From the NCBI RefSeq assembly GCF_000092045.1, contig NC_007761.1, positions 1,925,001 to 1,989,000 of the forward strand: a stretch of 64,000 bases of DNA. The letters are read 5' to 3'. Of the stretch, positions 27,253 to 38,804 are shown one piece after another. Under the pieces are notes generated by a model. The model was not told the DNA's origin. It worked only from the letters and a program-made list of their open reading frames with translations, and made no database searches. The DNA comes from Rhizobium etli CFN 42 (GTDB lineage Bacteria; Pseudomonadota; Alphaproteobacteria; Rhizobiales; Rhizobiaceae). Within the stretch, counting starts at the first letter, position 1; every line of letters begins with the position of its first letter. A program made the translations under genes and the position numbers.

Positions 27253-28602
27253 CTATGCCGCCGGCGTGTTGGCGAGGTGGTGTTCCAGCCAATGGATGTC
27301 GTAGTCGCCGTTGGCGATATCCTGATTGGAGACGAGTTCTTGGAATAGTGGCAGCGTCGTCTTGATGCCGTCCACGACGAATTCATCGAGCGCCCGGCGC
27401 AGTCGCATCATGCACTCGACACGGGTGCGGCCATGCACGATCAGCTTGCCGATTAGGCTGTCATAATAGGGCGGGATCTTGTAGCCCTGATACGCGCCGG
27501 AGTCGATGCGCACGCCCAGGCCGCCTGGGGCATGGAAATGCGTGATCGTGCCGGGCGAGGGCACGAAGGTGCGCGCATCCTCGGCATTGATGCGGCATTC
27601 GATGGCATGGCCGGAAAAATGCACTTCGTCCTGCGTCACCGACAGACCGCCGCCCGAGGCGACGCGGATCTGCTCGTGTACGAGGTCGATGCCGGTGATC
27701 GCTTCCGTGATCGGGTGTTCCACCTGCAGGCGGGTGTTCATTTCGATGAAATAGAACTCGCCATTCTCATAGAGGAATTCGATCGTGCCGGCGCCGCGAT
27801 ATTTGAGCTTCTTCATGGCGTCGGCGCAGATCTGGCCGATCTTCATGCGTTGCTCGACGTTGAGTGCAGGCGAATTTGCTTCTTCCCAGACCTTCTGGTG
27901 GCGGCGCTGCAGCGAGCAGTCGCGTTCGCCGAGATGAATGGCATTGCCTTCACCGTCACCGAACACCTGGATTTCGATGTGGCGCGGCTTGCCGAGATAT
28001 TTTTCCATGTAGACGGCATCGTTGCCGAAGGCGGCTGCCGCCTCCGTGCGCGCCGTCGACCACGCCTCGATCAGATCGGCCTCGCTCTTGGCAACCTTCA
28101 TACCGCGCCCGCCGCCGCCGGCCGTTGCCTTGATCAGCACGGGATAGCCGATTTCGGCGGCCGTCCGCAGCGCATCCTCTTCGGTCTTCACTTCGCCGTC
28201 CGAGCCGGGAACGACGGGAATGCCGAGTTCCAGCGCCGTCGTCTTGGCGGTGATCTTGTCGCCCATGATACGGATATGATCCGCCGTCGGCCCGATAAAG
28301 GTGATGCCGTGGGCTTCCAGGATATCGGCAAACTTGGCGTTCTCCGACAGAAAACCATAGCCGGGGTGCACGGCATCGGCGCCGGTGATCTCGCATGCGG
28401 CGACGATCTGGTGGATGTTGAGATAGCTCTCGCGCGAGGAGGGCGGACCGATGCAGACACTTTCATCGGCAAGGCGCACATGCATGGCATCGGCGTCGGC
28501 GGTGGAATGCACCACGACGCAGGCGATGCCGAGCTCCTTGCAGGCCCGAAGCACGCGAAGGGCGATTTCCCCGCGATTGGCGATGAGGATTTTCGAAATC
28601 AT
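27253..28602 (-). CDS. accC: Acetyl-CoA carboxylase, biotin carboxylase subunit
   Basis: A 449-residue ATP-grasp enzyme that carboxylates the biotin on AccB using bicarbonate and ATP, the first step of fatty acid synthesis. Visible are [20 protein letters not shown], the glycine-rich loop [34 protein letters not shown] and [14 protein letters not shown]. It lies ten bases after accB and before aat. Confidence 0.97.
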   Translation of the reverse strand: MISKILIANRGEIALRVLRACKELGIACVVVHSTADADAMHVRLADESVCIGPPSSRESYLNIHQIVAACEITGADAVHPGYGFLSENAKFADILEAHGITFIGPTADHIRIMGDKITAKTTALELGIPVVPGSDGEVKTEEDALRTAAEIGYPVLIKATAGGGGRGMKVAKSEADLIEAWSTARTEAAAAFGNDAVYMEKYLGKPRHIEIQVFGDGEGNAIHLGERDCSLQRRHQKVWEEANSPALNVEQRMKIGQICADAMKKLKYRGAGTIEFLYENGEFYFIEMNTRLQVEHPITEAITGIDLVHEQIRVASGGGLSVTQDEVHFSGHAIECRINAEDARTFVPSPGTITHFHAPGGLGVRIDSGAYQGYKIPPYYDSLIGKLIVHGRTRVECMMRLRRALDEFVVDGIKTTLPLFQELVSNQDIANGDYDIHWLEHHLANTPAA

Positions 28603-28612
28603 GGGCTTGGGC

Positions 28613-29089
28613 CTATTCGATGACGACGAGGGCTTGGCCGTATTCGACGGGATGTCCGTCGTCGACGAGGATCTCGGTCACCTTGCCTGCCTTCGGTGAA
28701 GGAATCTGGTTCATCGTCTTCATCGCTTCGATGATGATGAGCGTCTGGCCTTCCTTGACGGTGGCGCCGATTTCGATGAACGGACGTGCGCCCGGAGCCG
28801 GTGCCATATAGACGGTGCCGACCATCGGCGCATTAACGACATTCGCCGGGTTGCGGCCGGGTGCTGCGGCGGGCGCGGCAGCGGCGGCTGCCGGAGTGGC
28901 GGCTGCTGCCGGAGCGGCAAAGGCCGGTGCAGCGATCGGCGCCTGGACGTATTGCGGCGTGCCGCCGCGCGAAACGCGGATGCGCAAGTCGTCCTGCTCT
29001 ACCTCGATCTCCGTCAGATCCGTCTCGTTGAGGATGTTGGCGAGATCGCGGATCAGTGCCTGATCGATACCCGATTTCTTTTCAGCCAT
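28613..29089 (-). CDS. accB: Acetyl-CoA carboxylase, biotin carboxyl carrier protein
   Basis: A 158-residue BCCP: helical N-terminus ([20 protein letters not shown]), an Ala/Pro-rich linker (about 50-78) and the biotinyl domain with Lys124 in [12 protein letters not shown] as the biotin site. The start ATG at 29089 matches the normal length; an upstream ATG at 29188 would add an unrelated leader. Second gene of an aroQ-accB-accC-aat run. Confidence 0.95.
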   Translation of the reverse strand: MAEKKSGIDQALIRDLANILNETDLTEIEVEQDDLRIRVSRGGTPQYVQAPIAAPAFAAPAAAATPAAAAAAPAAAPGRNPANVVNAPMVGTVYMAPAPGARPFIEIGATVKEGQTLIIIEAMKTMNQIPSPKAGKVTEILVDDGHPVEYGQALVVIE

Positions 29090-29109
29090 GGTGTTGCCCT
29101 GTCTTCTTC

Positions 29110-29547
29110 TTATGCCGTGATGTTCTTCAGCGCATGCAGCGCCAGGATGTAGCTGTGAGCCCCGAAGCCGCAAATCACGCCCTTGCATGCCGGCGCGATG
29201 ATCGACTTGTGGCGGAATTCTTCCCGTGCATGGACGTTGGACATGTGGAGCTCGACGACGGGAATGGAAATAGCGCGGATCGCGTCGTGCAGCGCGAGTG
29301 ACGTATGCGTGTAGGCGGCTGCATTGATGGCGACGCCGGCGGCCTTTTCGTCGGCCTCGTGGAGCCAGTCCACAAGCGTGCCTTCGTGGTTGCTCTGACG
29401 GAAGTCGATATCAAAGCCGAGTTCGCGCCCCTCTACCTTGCAGTCTGCCTCGACGTCCTTGAGCGTCTTGCTCCCATAAATCCCGGGCTCTCGTTTGCCC
29501 AGCATGTTCAGGTTTGGCCCGTTCAGGACAAAAATCGTTTGCGTCAT
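29110..29547 (-). CDS. aroQ: 3-Dehydroquinate dehydratase, type II
   Basis: A 145-residue type II dehydroquinase, third enzyme of the shikimate pathway. It has the opening IFVLNGPNLNMLGKREPGIY with the catalytic Tyr region, DFRQSNHEGTLVDWLHEA, INAAAYTHTSLALHDAI and ELHMSNVHAREEFRHKS. The ATG at 29547 is the family start. The gene is just upstream of accB in the same direction, the common rhizobial order. Confidence 0.95.
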   Translation of the reverse strand: MTQTIFVLNGPNLNMLGKREPGIYGSKTLKDVEADCKVEGRELGFDIDFRQSNHEGTLVDWLHEADEKAAGVAINAAAYTHTSLALHDAIRAISIPVVELHMSNVHAREEFRHKSIIAPACKGVICGFGAHSYILALHALKNITA

Positions 29548-29707
29548 CGAATGTTCCGTAAATGCACGACGGCAACCTATAGACTCCGCGAGGGCTGAAT
29601 GAAAGCCCTTACGGGTTGGCCGACAGGAATCGCGCCACATTTGTCCACATGGCTGAAACGCTTCGATTTTGGCGATTTGATGAGCGGCCGGTCGGCTGCC
29701 CGCTTCC

Positions 29708-30466
29708 TTAGCAGACGGTCTTGCCGCAGCTGCGCATGTTCTTGACCTTGGCTTCGAGATCGTCGAGCCCGACGGCGCCCGGGACCAGCTCGTTGCCGAT
29801 CACATAAGAGGGCGTGCCGCTGATGCCGAGGCTGGAGGCCAGCTGATAGGTCGCCTGAACGATCCCATCGTTCGGGCTCTTGGCCATCTCGGCACGAACC
29901 TTGTCTTCGCTGACGCCGAGAGAGGCTGCGACGGCGATCGCACTGTCTTCCGAGGCGCGGCCTTCGCTGCTGAGAAGGGCCACATGGAAATCGGCATATT
30001 TCGCAGGCGCCAGCCTGCGGAAGGCGTCGGCCACTTTGTGGGCGGCAACCGAATCCGGCCCGAGGATCGGGAATTCCTTGAGCACGAAGCGGACGTTCGT
30101 GTCCTTCTTCAGCATCGCCTGCATGTCGGGAAGCGCGTGGCGGCAGTAGGTGCAATTATAATCGAAGAATTCGACGACGGTCACGTCGCCCTTGGGATTG
30201 CCGAGCGTGACGTCATCTTTTGAATTGAAGATGTTCGCGGTGTTCTCCTCGATCGCCATATTGGCCTTCACCAGCCGCGCGGCTTCCTGCTTCTTCTGCA
30301 GCGCCTCCTGGACGTCGAGCATGATCTCCGGATTTTCGATCAGATATTGCTTGATGAATTCGCCGAACTCCTTCTTCTGCTGATCGTCGAGCGCTGCCGC
30401 CGGTAACGGGAGCGCGATCGAAGCGGCAAGCGCCAGTGCGGTGAAGCTTTTCGGGAAGAAGGCCAT
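29708..30466 (-). CDS. DsbA family thiol-disulfide oxidoreductase
   Basis: A 252-residue periplasmic protein: signal peptide (about 1-25), a helical leader, and a thioredoxin fold with active site Cys105-Thr-Tyr-Cys108 (FFDYNCTYCRHALPD). The cis-Pro loop is GISGTPSYVIGN. It ends with a second Cys pair (CGKTVC), likely structural. Such proteins resemble DsbA/BdbD and Com1 and form or shuffle disulfides in exported proteins. Confidence 0.88.
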   Translation of the reverse strand: MAFFPKSFTALALAASIALPLPAAALDDQQKKEFGEFIKQYLIENPEIMLDVQEALQKKQEAARLVKANMAIEENTANIFNSKDDVTLGNPKGDVTVVEFFDYNCTYCRHALPDMQAMLKKDTNVRFVLKEFPILGPDSVAAHKVADAFRRLAPAKYADFHVALLSSEGRASEDSAIAVAASLGVSEDKVRAEMAKSPNDGIVQATYQLASSLGISGTPSYVIGNELVPGAVGLDDLEAKVKNMRSCGKTVC

Positions 30467-30670
30467 GATATCCTCGTCATCGGCGATATGGTCTTGGTCG
30501 AGAAAACCTTCGCCGGGTTATGGACTCGAACGCGTCGCGTCAAGGTACGGGGTGTCGAGTTCTGTTCAAACAGGAATTTTCATCCCTGCGCTGCCCTCGC
30601 GGGATTGTGATGACCCGATTAATGCGGCAATTGTCTGGCCAATATCGAAGAAGCCGAGCGAGAAGCGATC

Positions 30671-31828
30671 TTGTTTTCCATATCGAAACGCAGCGAAGTC
30701 GAGCCTTTTCATGCCATGGACGTGTTGGCGGAGGCGACGAAGCGGCGGGCAGCCGGCCACGCCGTCATCTCGATGGCGGTCGGCCAGCCCTCGCATCCCG
30801 CGCCTCGAGCTGCGCTCGAAGCGGCACGCGCCGCCCTTGTCGAAGGCCGGATCGGTTATACGGATGCGCTGGGGACGGCGCGGCTGAAATCCGCGCTTGC
30901 CTGGCACTACAGGGACCGTCACGGCCTGGATATCGATCCCAAGCGCATCGCAATAACCACAGGTTCGTCTGCAGGGTTCAATCTTGCCTTTCTGTCGCTT
31001 TTCGATGCCGGCGATGCCGTGGCGATCGCAAGACCGGGTTATCCCGCTTATCGCAACATTTTGGGCGCGCTGGGGCTGGAGGCTCTCGAAGTGCCGGTGA
31101 CGGCCGAGACCCACTTCACCCTGACACCTGAGAGCCTCGAGGCGGCGCAGCAGCAAAGCGGCGTCAGGCTCAAGGGCGTGCTGCTTGCGAGCCCCGCCAA
31201 TCCGACCGGCACTGTGACCGGCCGTGACGGGTTGAAGGCGCTTGCGGATTACTGCGCGGCCCAATCCATCGCCTTGATCTCCGATGAGATCTATCATGGG
31301 CTGACCTTCGCGGGGGAGGAGGCGAGCGCGCTTGAGCTGACCGACGAGGCGATCGTCGTCAACTCCTTCTCCAAATATTACTGCATGACCGGCTGGCGAA
31401 TCGGCTGGATGGTGCTGCCCGAGCGCCTGGTGCGGCCGATCGAGCGGGTGGCGCAGAGCCTCTATATCTCGCCGCCCGAGCTCTCCCAGATCGCAGCGGT
31501 GGCCGCGCTTGGCGCAAGCGAAGAGCTCGATCATGTCAAGGCGAGCTATGCGGCAAATCGCGCACTGCTGCTCGACCGCCTGCCCAAGATCGGCCTTGCG
31601 CCCGCTTCGCCGATGGACGGCGCCTTCTACGCCTATGTCGATGTCTCGCGCTTCACCAATGACAGCATGGGTTTTGCCAAACGCATGCTCGCAGAAATCA
31701 ACGTCGCGGCGACGCCGGGCCTGGATTTCGATCCGCTGGAGGGACATCGAACCTTGCGTCTCTCTTATGCGGGTTCGCAAGGAGAGATCGCTGAGGCGTT
31801 GGAGCGGATAGCAGTTTGGCTGAGGTAG
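30671..31828 (+). CDS. Fold-type I PLP-dependent aminotransferase
   Basis: A 385-residue aspartate-aminotransferase-like enzyme. The PLP lysine is Lys235 in NSFSKYYCMTGWRIGW; SPANPTGT (174-181) and SDEIYHGL (204-211) bind the cofactor. It probably acts on an amino or keto acid of unknown identity. The track of conservation begins SKRSEVEPFHAMDVL, supporting a TTG start at 30671; an ATG at 30716 would remove part of this. It is separate from the alaC-like gene at 36044. Confidence 0.85.
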   Translation: MFSISKRSEVEPFHAMDVLAEATKRRAAGHAVISMAVGQPSHPAPRAALEAARAALVEGRIGYTDALGTARLKSALAWHYRDRHGLDIDPKRIAITTGSSAGFNLAFLSLFDAGDAVAIARPGYPAYRNILGALGLEALEVPVTAETHFTLTPESLEAAQQQSGVRLKGVLLASPANPTGTVTGRDGLKALADYCAAQSIALISDEIYHGLTFAGEEASALELTDEAIVVNSFSKYYCMTGWRIGWMVLPERLVRPIERVAQSLYISPPELSQIAAVAALGASEELDHVKASYAANRALLLDRLPKIGLAPASPMDGAFYAYVDVSRFTNDSMGFAKRMLAEINVAATPGLDFDPLEGHRTLRLSYAGSQGEIAEALERIAVWLR

Positions 31829-31870
31829 GGCTGCGGGGGCAGGCAGTTGCTTGCCCACCTGCTCCTTAAA

Positions 31871-33184
31871 TTAGCTACGCGGCGAAAACAGCGAGGCCAG
31901 CGTCGAGGCGGGCTTGTTGTTCATCCGCGGCACCACCACGAGCTGCTTGATCTCGCCGCGTTTGTAGGCGGCCAGGAAGCGCTTGTAATCCTTGAAGGAA
32001 ACGCAGCCGTTGGAATCGCCGTTCTTGCCGAGCATGTAGGTGTGGGCAAGCAGGCCGACACGGTCATAGATGGCATCCGAGCCTTCCACCGGTGTCAAGC
32101 GCAGCGCTTCGACACCGTGAAAGAGGGCCTCGCGCATCGTGAGGACATAGGTATGCGGCGGCGTTGGTCCGCGCATCTTCTTGTTCGCATAGCGCGGGTT
32201 GTCGCGCATCTTTCCGAGACCGGAATGAGCCTCCAGCCGTTCGCCATTCGGCAGGTAGACAGTGCTGTTTTCGATATCATAGATCGCGATACCCGCCCGC
32301 AGTTTCGGCGAGAAGACCGGCTTGTCGTAGCGTGGCACGGCATCGTCCTCATCGTCCTCGATCGGCGAGTTTGGCTGGGCATAGGCCAGGACAGGCCCGG
32401 CAGAGCGCTGCGCCCCTTTGACGGCCGGCGCCGGTTTGCCGATGAGTCCATCCGGACGCGCCATCGGCAACGGCACGGAACCTGCATCGGGCGACAGGAC
32501 GAGAGCGAAGGGTTGATCCTCTGCCGCTGCGACCTCCACCGGTGCGGCGGTCCTCACAGGAGAGGCGACCGGCTCGATCGGGGCGGGCGCGATCTGCCGG
32601 GGGTCGGCATCGGCCAGCGCGAGCATCGCCTGGAGTTGGGCCGCGGCGACGGCCTCCTTTGACGGAACGATGATCCGGTTGCCGTCGTCTTCAATCTCTG
32701 CCGAGGCGAGTTCGACCGGCGGCGGCGCGATCGCATCATCCTTGCGGAACTTGGCGCTATCGGAAATCGCGGCGACGACAGGTTGCTCGGCGGCCATGAC
32801 GAGCCGATTGTTCTTCGCAAGAGCCGCCAATGCCGTTGCGGCAGCGGCAGTCTTTTCGGCGTGAGACTGGATGAGACTTGCGGTCAGCGGCATCTTCGGC
32901 TTCGCGTCGAAGGCGGTCAGCCGGTCACCCTTGCCGACATGGATCAACCTCTCAAGGCGAGTTGACGGCGTCACCTTCGGGGCGGCCCCGATCTGTGCCA
33001 GGCTATCGGCTGGAGAGAGGGGCCCGGCCACCGAATGCATCGTTGCCAAGGTCGCGATCAGCCATGTTGAGGTTAAAAGCCCGGCGCCGACGACACCGTA
33101 AAGAAAACCACGAGATCTGCGCGAACGCAAAGCAGATCCGCTAAGAGGGGCGACGTTATCCAACGTCCCTACCGCAAACGCCAT
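31871..33184 (-). CDS. DUF2778 / Tlde1-type protein (L,D-transpeptidase-like)
   Basis: A 437-residue membrane-anchored protein with one membrane segment (about residues 27-50), a long Ala/Pro-rich linker and a C-terminal DUF2778 domain: IAIYDIENSTVYLPNGERLE, PHTYVLTMREALFHGVEALR, then LAHTYMLGKNGDSNGCVSFK. The HTYMLG...S-NGC pattern is the His/Cys site of YkuD-like enzymes, also seen in the T6SS effector Tlde1 that cuts or alters peptidoglycan stems. No T6SS gene is nearby, so a cell-wall role is more likely. I took the ATG at 33184 (GACGAG upstream) over one at 33265. Confidence 0.8.
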   Translation of the reverse strand: MAFAVGTLDNVAPLSGSALRSRRSRGFLYGVVGAGLLTSTWLIATLATMHSVAGPLSPADSLAQIGAAPKVTPSTRLERLIHVGKGDRLTAFDAKPKMPLTASLIQSHAEKTAAAATALAALAKNNRLVMAAEQPVVAAISDSAKFRKDDAIAPPPVELASAEIEDDGNRIIVPSKEAVAAAQLQAMLALADADPRQIAPAPIEPVASPVRTAAPVEVAAAEDQPFALVLSPDAGSVPLPMARPDGLIGKPAPAVKGAQRSAGPVLAYAQPNSPIEDDEDDAVPRYDKPVFSPKLRAGIAIYDIENSTVYLPNGERLEAHSGLGKMRDNPRYANKKMRGPTPPHTYVLTMREALFHGVEALRLTPVEGSDAIYDRVGLLAHTYMLGKNGDSNGCVSFKDYKRFLAAYKRGEIKQLVVVPRMNNKPASTLASLFSPRS

Positions 33185-33369
33185 ACTACACTCGTCTTTC
33201 AAACTCGCTACGCAGGCCGGCGGCACTGACTGACTAAAACTTCGCCGGGGCCGGTAAAGGCGCAAAGGGGCCGAATTTAGACCGGTTGCGACTTCCGACT
33301 GTTTCGCGAGGATGACGAATTATGGTTTCTAATTTGTTTACGCGATATCGCTGTTTCTTAGGATGTCTC

Positions 33370-33394
33370 AAAAAGAGATGCCTGCCGGCGTCTC
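33370..33394 (-). terminator. Probable terminator of phaC
   Basis: Minus strand: an 8-bp stem with one mismatch (394-387 with 382-375) and a 4-base loop followed by TTTTT. It begins inside the phaC stop codon. Confidence 0.65.
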
Positions 33395-35303
33395 AGGTGC
33401 GTTCCATCACATAACTTCCCGGTGCTTCTTCGATCGCGTTCAGCGCATCGCCGCCGGGCTTGCGCGCTGCAACGCGTCTGCCGTCATGCGTCTCTATCCA
33501 GGCTTGCCAATGTGGCCACCATGATCCGGGCGTCTCGCTCGCCTGCTCGAGCCAGGTCTCGTATTCGCCCTTGGCCGGGCCGCCCGTCCAGAATTGATAT
33601 TTCCTCTTGTCGGGCGGGTTGACGACGCCGGCGATATGTCCCGAGCCGGTGACAACAAATTCCACCTTGCCGCCGAAGAACCGGCTGCCGAGGAAAACCG
33701 ACTTGGCGGGGGCGATGTGATCCTCGCGCGTGGCGAGATTATAGATCGGGATCTTCACGTCTTTCAGAGATATGCGCTTGCCGTCGAGAATCATCTCGTT
33801 CTGCGTCAGCGCGTTGCGAAGATAGCAATTGCGAAGGTAGAAGGCATGGTTTGCCGCCGCCATGCGGGTCGAATCGGCGTTCCAGAACAATAGGTCGAAG
33901 GGCAGGGGCTCCTGGCCCTTGAGGTAGCTGTTGACGAAATAAGGCCAGATCAGCTCGGACGCACGCAGCATGTTGAAAGCCATCGACATCTTCGAACCGT
34001 CGAGATAGCCGGCCGCCTGCATATGCTCTTCGAGCGCGGCCAGTTGCTCCTCGTCGACGAAGACCTTGAGGTCGCCCGCATGGGTGAAATCGACCTGAGT
34101 GGTGAAGAGCGTGGCGGTCTTGATCCGCTTGTTCTTCTCCTTTGCGTGCAGCGCCAGCGTTGCCGCGAGCAACGTGCCGCCGACACAGTAGCCGACGGCG
34201 TTGACCTCCTTCTCCCCGGTCGCCTTTTCGATCGTCTCCAGCGCGAAATCGATGCCCTCTCGGGCATAGGCGGCCCAGTCCTTCTCGGCGTGGCGCCCAT
34301 CCGGGTTGACCCAGGAAATGACGAAGACCGTCTGCCCCTGGTCGACGCACCATTTGATGAAGGATTTCTGCGGGTTGAGGTCGAGAATGTAGAACTTGTT
34401 GATCCAGGGCGGGCAGATCAGCAATGGCCGTTTCAGCACCGTCTCGGTCGAGGCTTCGTACTGGATGATCTGGCAGATATCGTTCTGGGCGATCACCTTG
34501 CCCGGCGTCAACGCCATGTCGCGCCCGACGGCGAATTTCGTCATGTCGGTCTGGCGAAGGCGAAGCTCGCCCTTTCCGGCAGCAATGTCCTCGGCGAGCA
34601 TTTTCATGCCGCGCACCAGGTTTTCGCCGTTGCTCGCGATGGTCTCGCGATAAAGCTGTGGGTTGGTAGCGATGAAGTTGCTCGGCGAAAGGGCTGCCGT
34701 GATCTGCTTCACGTAGAATCCCGCCTTGTGCTTGGTGTGCTCGTCGAGGCCGTCGGTCTCCGACACCAGCTTGTCCACCCAGTCACTCGTGACGAAATAG
34801 ACCTGGCGGAGGAAATCGAAGAACGGATTTTTCTGCCAATCCTCATCCGAAAAGCGCTTGTCCTTGCGGGTGTCGGGCTCGGGCGGCAGGGGCTCGCCCT
34901 GCATCCCACGCGTGCCCTGCATGCGCTGCATCGAGCGCATCCAGATGCCGAAGAAGGACGACATCAGCTGAGTCTGCGCCTCGAAGGTGCGGCGGGGATC
35001 GGAAATCCAGTATTCGCTGATCTTGGAAAGCGTCTTGACCATGTCGGTCATCGGATCGATGGCCGTTTCGGTGATCTCGCCGCGTTCGCGCGGCGCAAGC
35101 CAGGCCGAGGCGGCCTGGCCGAGATTTTCGAGCGCCCGGGCGAAATTCATCGCCATGGTCTCGGGATCCTTCAACAGATAGGGTTTGAGATCGGTCGCGT
35201 CGAAACCGGTCTTGTCGCCATTTTTCTGGCCGCCACTCTCCTGCTTGCTGTCGGTCACCATTTCCTCCGGCGGCAGCACTCTTTTTATCCGTTTGTTGTA
35301 CAT
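33393..35303 (-). CDS. phaC: Class I poly(3-hydroxyalkanoate) synthase
   Basis: A 636-residue class I PHA synthase that polymerises 3-hydroxybutyryl-CoA on granule surfaces. The lipase-like box GYCVGG carries the catalytic Cys373; ATREDHIAPAKS and VTGSGHIAGVVNPP carry the catalytic Asp and His. The N-terminal 200 residues are the class I regulatory domain. The start at the ATG of 35303 (MYNKRIKRV) gives the length I recall for R. etli PhaC; an ATG 28 codons upstream has no support. phaAB are not adjacent, but a phasin gene lies at 61915. Confidence 0.96.
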   Translation of the reverse strand: MYNKRIKRVLPPEEMVTDSKQESGGQKNGDKTGFDATDLKPYLLKDPETMAMNFARALENLGQAASAWLAPRERGEITETAIDPMTDMVKTLSKISEYWISDPRRTFEAQTQLMSSFFGIWMRSMQRMQGTRGMQGEPLPPEPDTRKDKRFSDEDWQKNPFFDFLRQVYFVTSDWVDKLVSETDGLDEHTKHKAGFYVKQITAALSPSNFIATNPQLYRETIASNGENLVRGMKMLAEDIAAGKGELRLRQTDMTKFAVGRDMALTPGKVIAQNDICQIIQYEASTETVLKRPLLICPPWINKFYILDLNPQKSFIKWCVDQGQTVFVISWVNPDGRHAEKDWAAYAREGIDFALETIEKATGEKEVNAVGYCVGGTLLAATLALHAKEKNKRIKTATLFTTQVDFTHAGDLKVFVDEEQLAALEEHMQAAGYLDGSKMSMAFNMLRASELIWPYFVNSYLKGQEPLPFDLLFWNADSTRMAAANHAFYLRNCYLRNALTQNEMILDGKRISLKDVKIPIYNLATREDHIAPAKSVFLGSRFFGGKVEFVVTGSGHIAGVVNPPDKRKYQFWTGGPAKGEYETWLEQASETPGSWWPHWQAWIETHDGRRVAARKPGGDALNAIEEAPGSYVMERT

Positions 35304-35407
35304 CGTGACCGAACGAGAAAACAAGTTCCAGCCGCATCGGCTCGTGCTATTGCTTTGTGGCTGCGACAAATTTAACAGTCGAAGCAATCAGAACTGGATT
35401 TTGAGGC

Positions 35408-35821
35408 ATGATCAAGAACGGCATTCGGCCCATCGCAACCTTCAACCGCACCGCATTGATCTGCGCCGCGGCGGCGATGGCCCTTGCCGGATGCAATCTG
35501 ACGGCGGAGGAAAAAGCCGCAGCCGCCGCCAAGCGAGCGGCGCCGACCGCCGTCGTCATGCCGGCAACCAAGGGCGAGGCGGTGGAGGGTGGTCTGATGA
35601 AGTCGCCAGACGGCTATCCGAATTTCGGCGCGCCGCTGACGGCCGCCAATGTCCAGATGAGCGACGAGCAGGCGGCCGAACTGCAGCATCAGCTGACAGC
35701 ACTTGCTGCCCGCCGCAAGGCCGGCACGATCTCGGAAGCCGAATATCAGGCCAAGGTCACCGAAATGCGCCGCCTCGCCGCCGAGCATGGTCCGCAAACG
35801 CTCTCCGAAATCTCCAAATAA
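35408..35821 (+). CDS. Putative lipoprotein
   Basis: A 137-residue protein with a signal peptide ending in the lipobox LAGC (Cys29), so probably a membrane-anchored lipoprotein. The rest is Ala/Lys/Glu-rich and finishes with a short helical segment (QLTALAARRKAGTISEAEYQ) resembling the SHOCT oligomerisation motif. Not recognised as a named family. It is divergent from phaC, with about 100 bases between, and may share a promoter region. Confidence 0.75.
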   Translation: MIKNGIRPIATFNRTALICAAAAMALAGCNLTAEEKAAAAAKRAAPTAVVMPATKGEAVEGGLMKSPDGYPNFGAPLTAANVQMSDEQAAELQHQLTALAARRKAGTISEAEYQAKVTEMRRLAAEHGPQTLSEISK

Positions 35822-36043
35822 GCCTTGCCTTTCAGGCAATTTGGACGCAAAGCCTTCGGCAAGGATCGGAAGATGCGATTTTCCCGATAATGCGTGATTG
35901 TGCGGCCTTTCCGTCAAAGATTTGCCGTGTGATTTAGGTCTGATGAATACGGCGCTGCGATTGTGAAGTTCGTGTCGCAGCCGCCGGGAGACGGAACGAA
36001 CTTCGACCGCGGCCCGAAATGCCGCCTTTCCATGGGGAATGAA

Positions 36044-37261
36044 ATGGAAGAGTTTCACAAAGTCCGGCGTTTGCCGCCTTATGTTTTCGAACAGGTCAAC
36101 CGTTTGAAAGCAAGCGCGCGAGCGGGCGGCGCCGATATCATCGATCTCGGCATGGGAAACCCTGACCTTCCCACTCCCCAGGCGATCGTCGACAAGCTGT
36201 GCGAGGTCGTGCAGGATCCGCGCACCCACCGTTATTCCTCCTCCAAGGGCATACCGGGCCTGCGCCGCGCCCAGGCCGCCTATTATGCCCGCCGTTTCGG
36301 CGTCAAGCTCAACCCGGATACGCAGGTGGTCGCCACCCTCGGCTCCAAGGAGGGCTTCGCCAATATGGCGCAGGCGATCACCGCGCCCGGCGACGTGATT
36401 CTCTGCCCGAATCCCACCTATCCGATCCACGCCTTCGGCTTCCTGATGGCCGGCGGCGTGATCCGCTCGATGTCGGTGGAGCCGGACGAGACTTTCTTCC
36501 CGCCGCTTGAGCGCGCGGTCCGGCATTCGATCCCGAAGCCCCTGGCGCTGATCCTCAACTATCCCTCGAACCCGACGGCCTTTGTCGCGACGCTCGATTT
36601 CTACAAGGACGTCGTCGCCTTCGCCAAGAAGCACGACATCATCGTGCTCTCCGACCTCGCCTATTCGGAGATCTATTTCGACGACACGCCGCCGCCGTCG
36701 GTTCTCGAAGTGCCGGGCGCAATGGATGTGACGGTCGAGTTCACCTCGATGTCGAAGACCTTTTCCATGCCTGGCTGGCGCATGGGCTTTGCCGTCGGCA
36801 ACGAGCGGCTGATCGCTGCGCTCACCCGCGTCAAATCCTACCTCGATTACGGCGCCTTCACGCCGATCCAGGTGGCGGCGACGCATGCCCTGAACGGCGA
36901 CGGCTCCGACATTGCCGAAGTGCGCAACGTCTATAAGCGCCGCCGCGACGTCATGGTCGAAAGCTTCGGCAAGGCCGGCTTCGATGTGCCTCCGCCGGCA
37001 GCCACCATGTTCGCCTGGGCGAAAATCCCGGAAAAGTTCCGTCATCTCGGTTCGCTGGAGTTTTCCAAGCTGCTGGTCGAGAAGGCCGACGTCGCCGTTG
37101 CTCCGGGCATCGGCTTCGGCGAGATGGGCGACGACTATGTCCGTCTGGCGCTTGTCGAGAATGAACACCGCATCCGTCAGGCTGCGCGCAACATCAAGAA
37201 GTTCATGTCGACCGCAGACCAGACGATGCATAATGTCATCTCGCTCAACGCCCACCGTTAA
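36044..37261 (+). CDS. PLP-dependent aminotransferase, AlaC-like
   Basis: A 405-residue aminotransferase: SKGIPGLRRAQAAYYARRFG, ILNYPSNPTAFVATLDFYKD and Lys238 in FTSMSKTFSMPGWRMGFAVG as the PLP lysine. Related E. coli AlaC makes alanine; others make LL-diaminopimelate or methionine. The next gene is hom, so an aspartate-family role is plausible. I prefer the ATG at 36044 (MEEFHKVRRLPPYVF; GGGGAATGAA ahead) over 36032. Confidence 0.88.
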   Translation: MEEFHKVRRLPPYVFEQVNRLKASARAGGADIIDLGMGNPDLPTPQAIVDKLCEVVQDPRTHRYSSSKGIPGLRRAQAAYYARRFGVKLNPDTQVVATLGSKEGFANMAQAITAPGDVILCPNPTYPIHAFGFLMAGGVIRSMSVEPDETFFPPLERAVRHSIPKPLALILNYPSNPTAFVATLDFYKDVVAFAKKHDIIVLSDLAYSEIYFDDTPPPSVLEVPGAMDVTVEFTSMSKTFSMPGWRMGFAVGNERLIAALTRVKSYLDYGAFTPIQVAATHALNGDGSDIAEVRNVYKRRRDVMVESFGKAGFDVPPPAATMFAWAKIPEKFRHLGSLEFSKLLVEKADVAVAPGIGFGEMGDDYVRLALVENEHRIRQAARNIKKFMSTADQTMHNVISLNAHR

Positions 37262-37322
37262 TTCCAACTCTTGGGCAGCCGCGTTCGGCGGCTGCCGCCA
37301 CACATACATTCAGGATCGATCC

Positions 37323-38648
<1,326 letters not shown>

Positions 38649-38670
38649 GCATTTTTCGCCTGGTAGTATC

Positions 38671-38703
38671 AGCCGCTCTGTCTCTGGCAGGGCGGCTTTT
38701 TCT
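38671..38703 (+). terminator. Rho-independent terminator of hom
   Basis: AGCCGC / GCGGCT outer stem with an inner CTG / CAG pair, followed by TTTTTCTG, about 20 bases after the hom stop codon. Confidence 0.75.
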
Positions 38704-38804
38704 GTTAATCGTTCAGCCTCCCCAGCGGAAGTCTATATTACCAAATGCCGAAATATTGATATAAATAAAACCATAGATGGTGAGTCGCCGGCGTGGAGTA
38801 TTTC

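Noticed and set aside
29230..30470. Possible fusion of aroQ and the DsbA-like gene into one unit
   Set aside because: A gap of about 160 bases and no frame continuity; the frame at 29577-30155 is a shadow.
35372..37309. 645-codon open frame on the minus strand
   Set aside because: It is antisense to the lipoprotein and AlaC-like genes and shows only Asp/Arg/Gly-rich shadow sequence.
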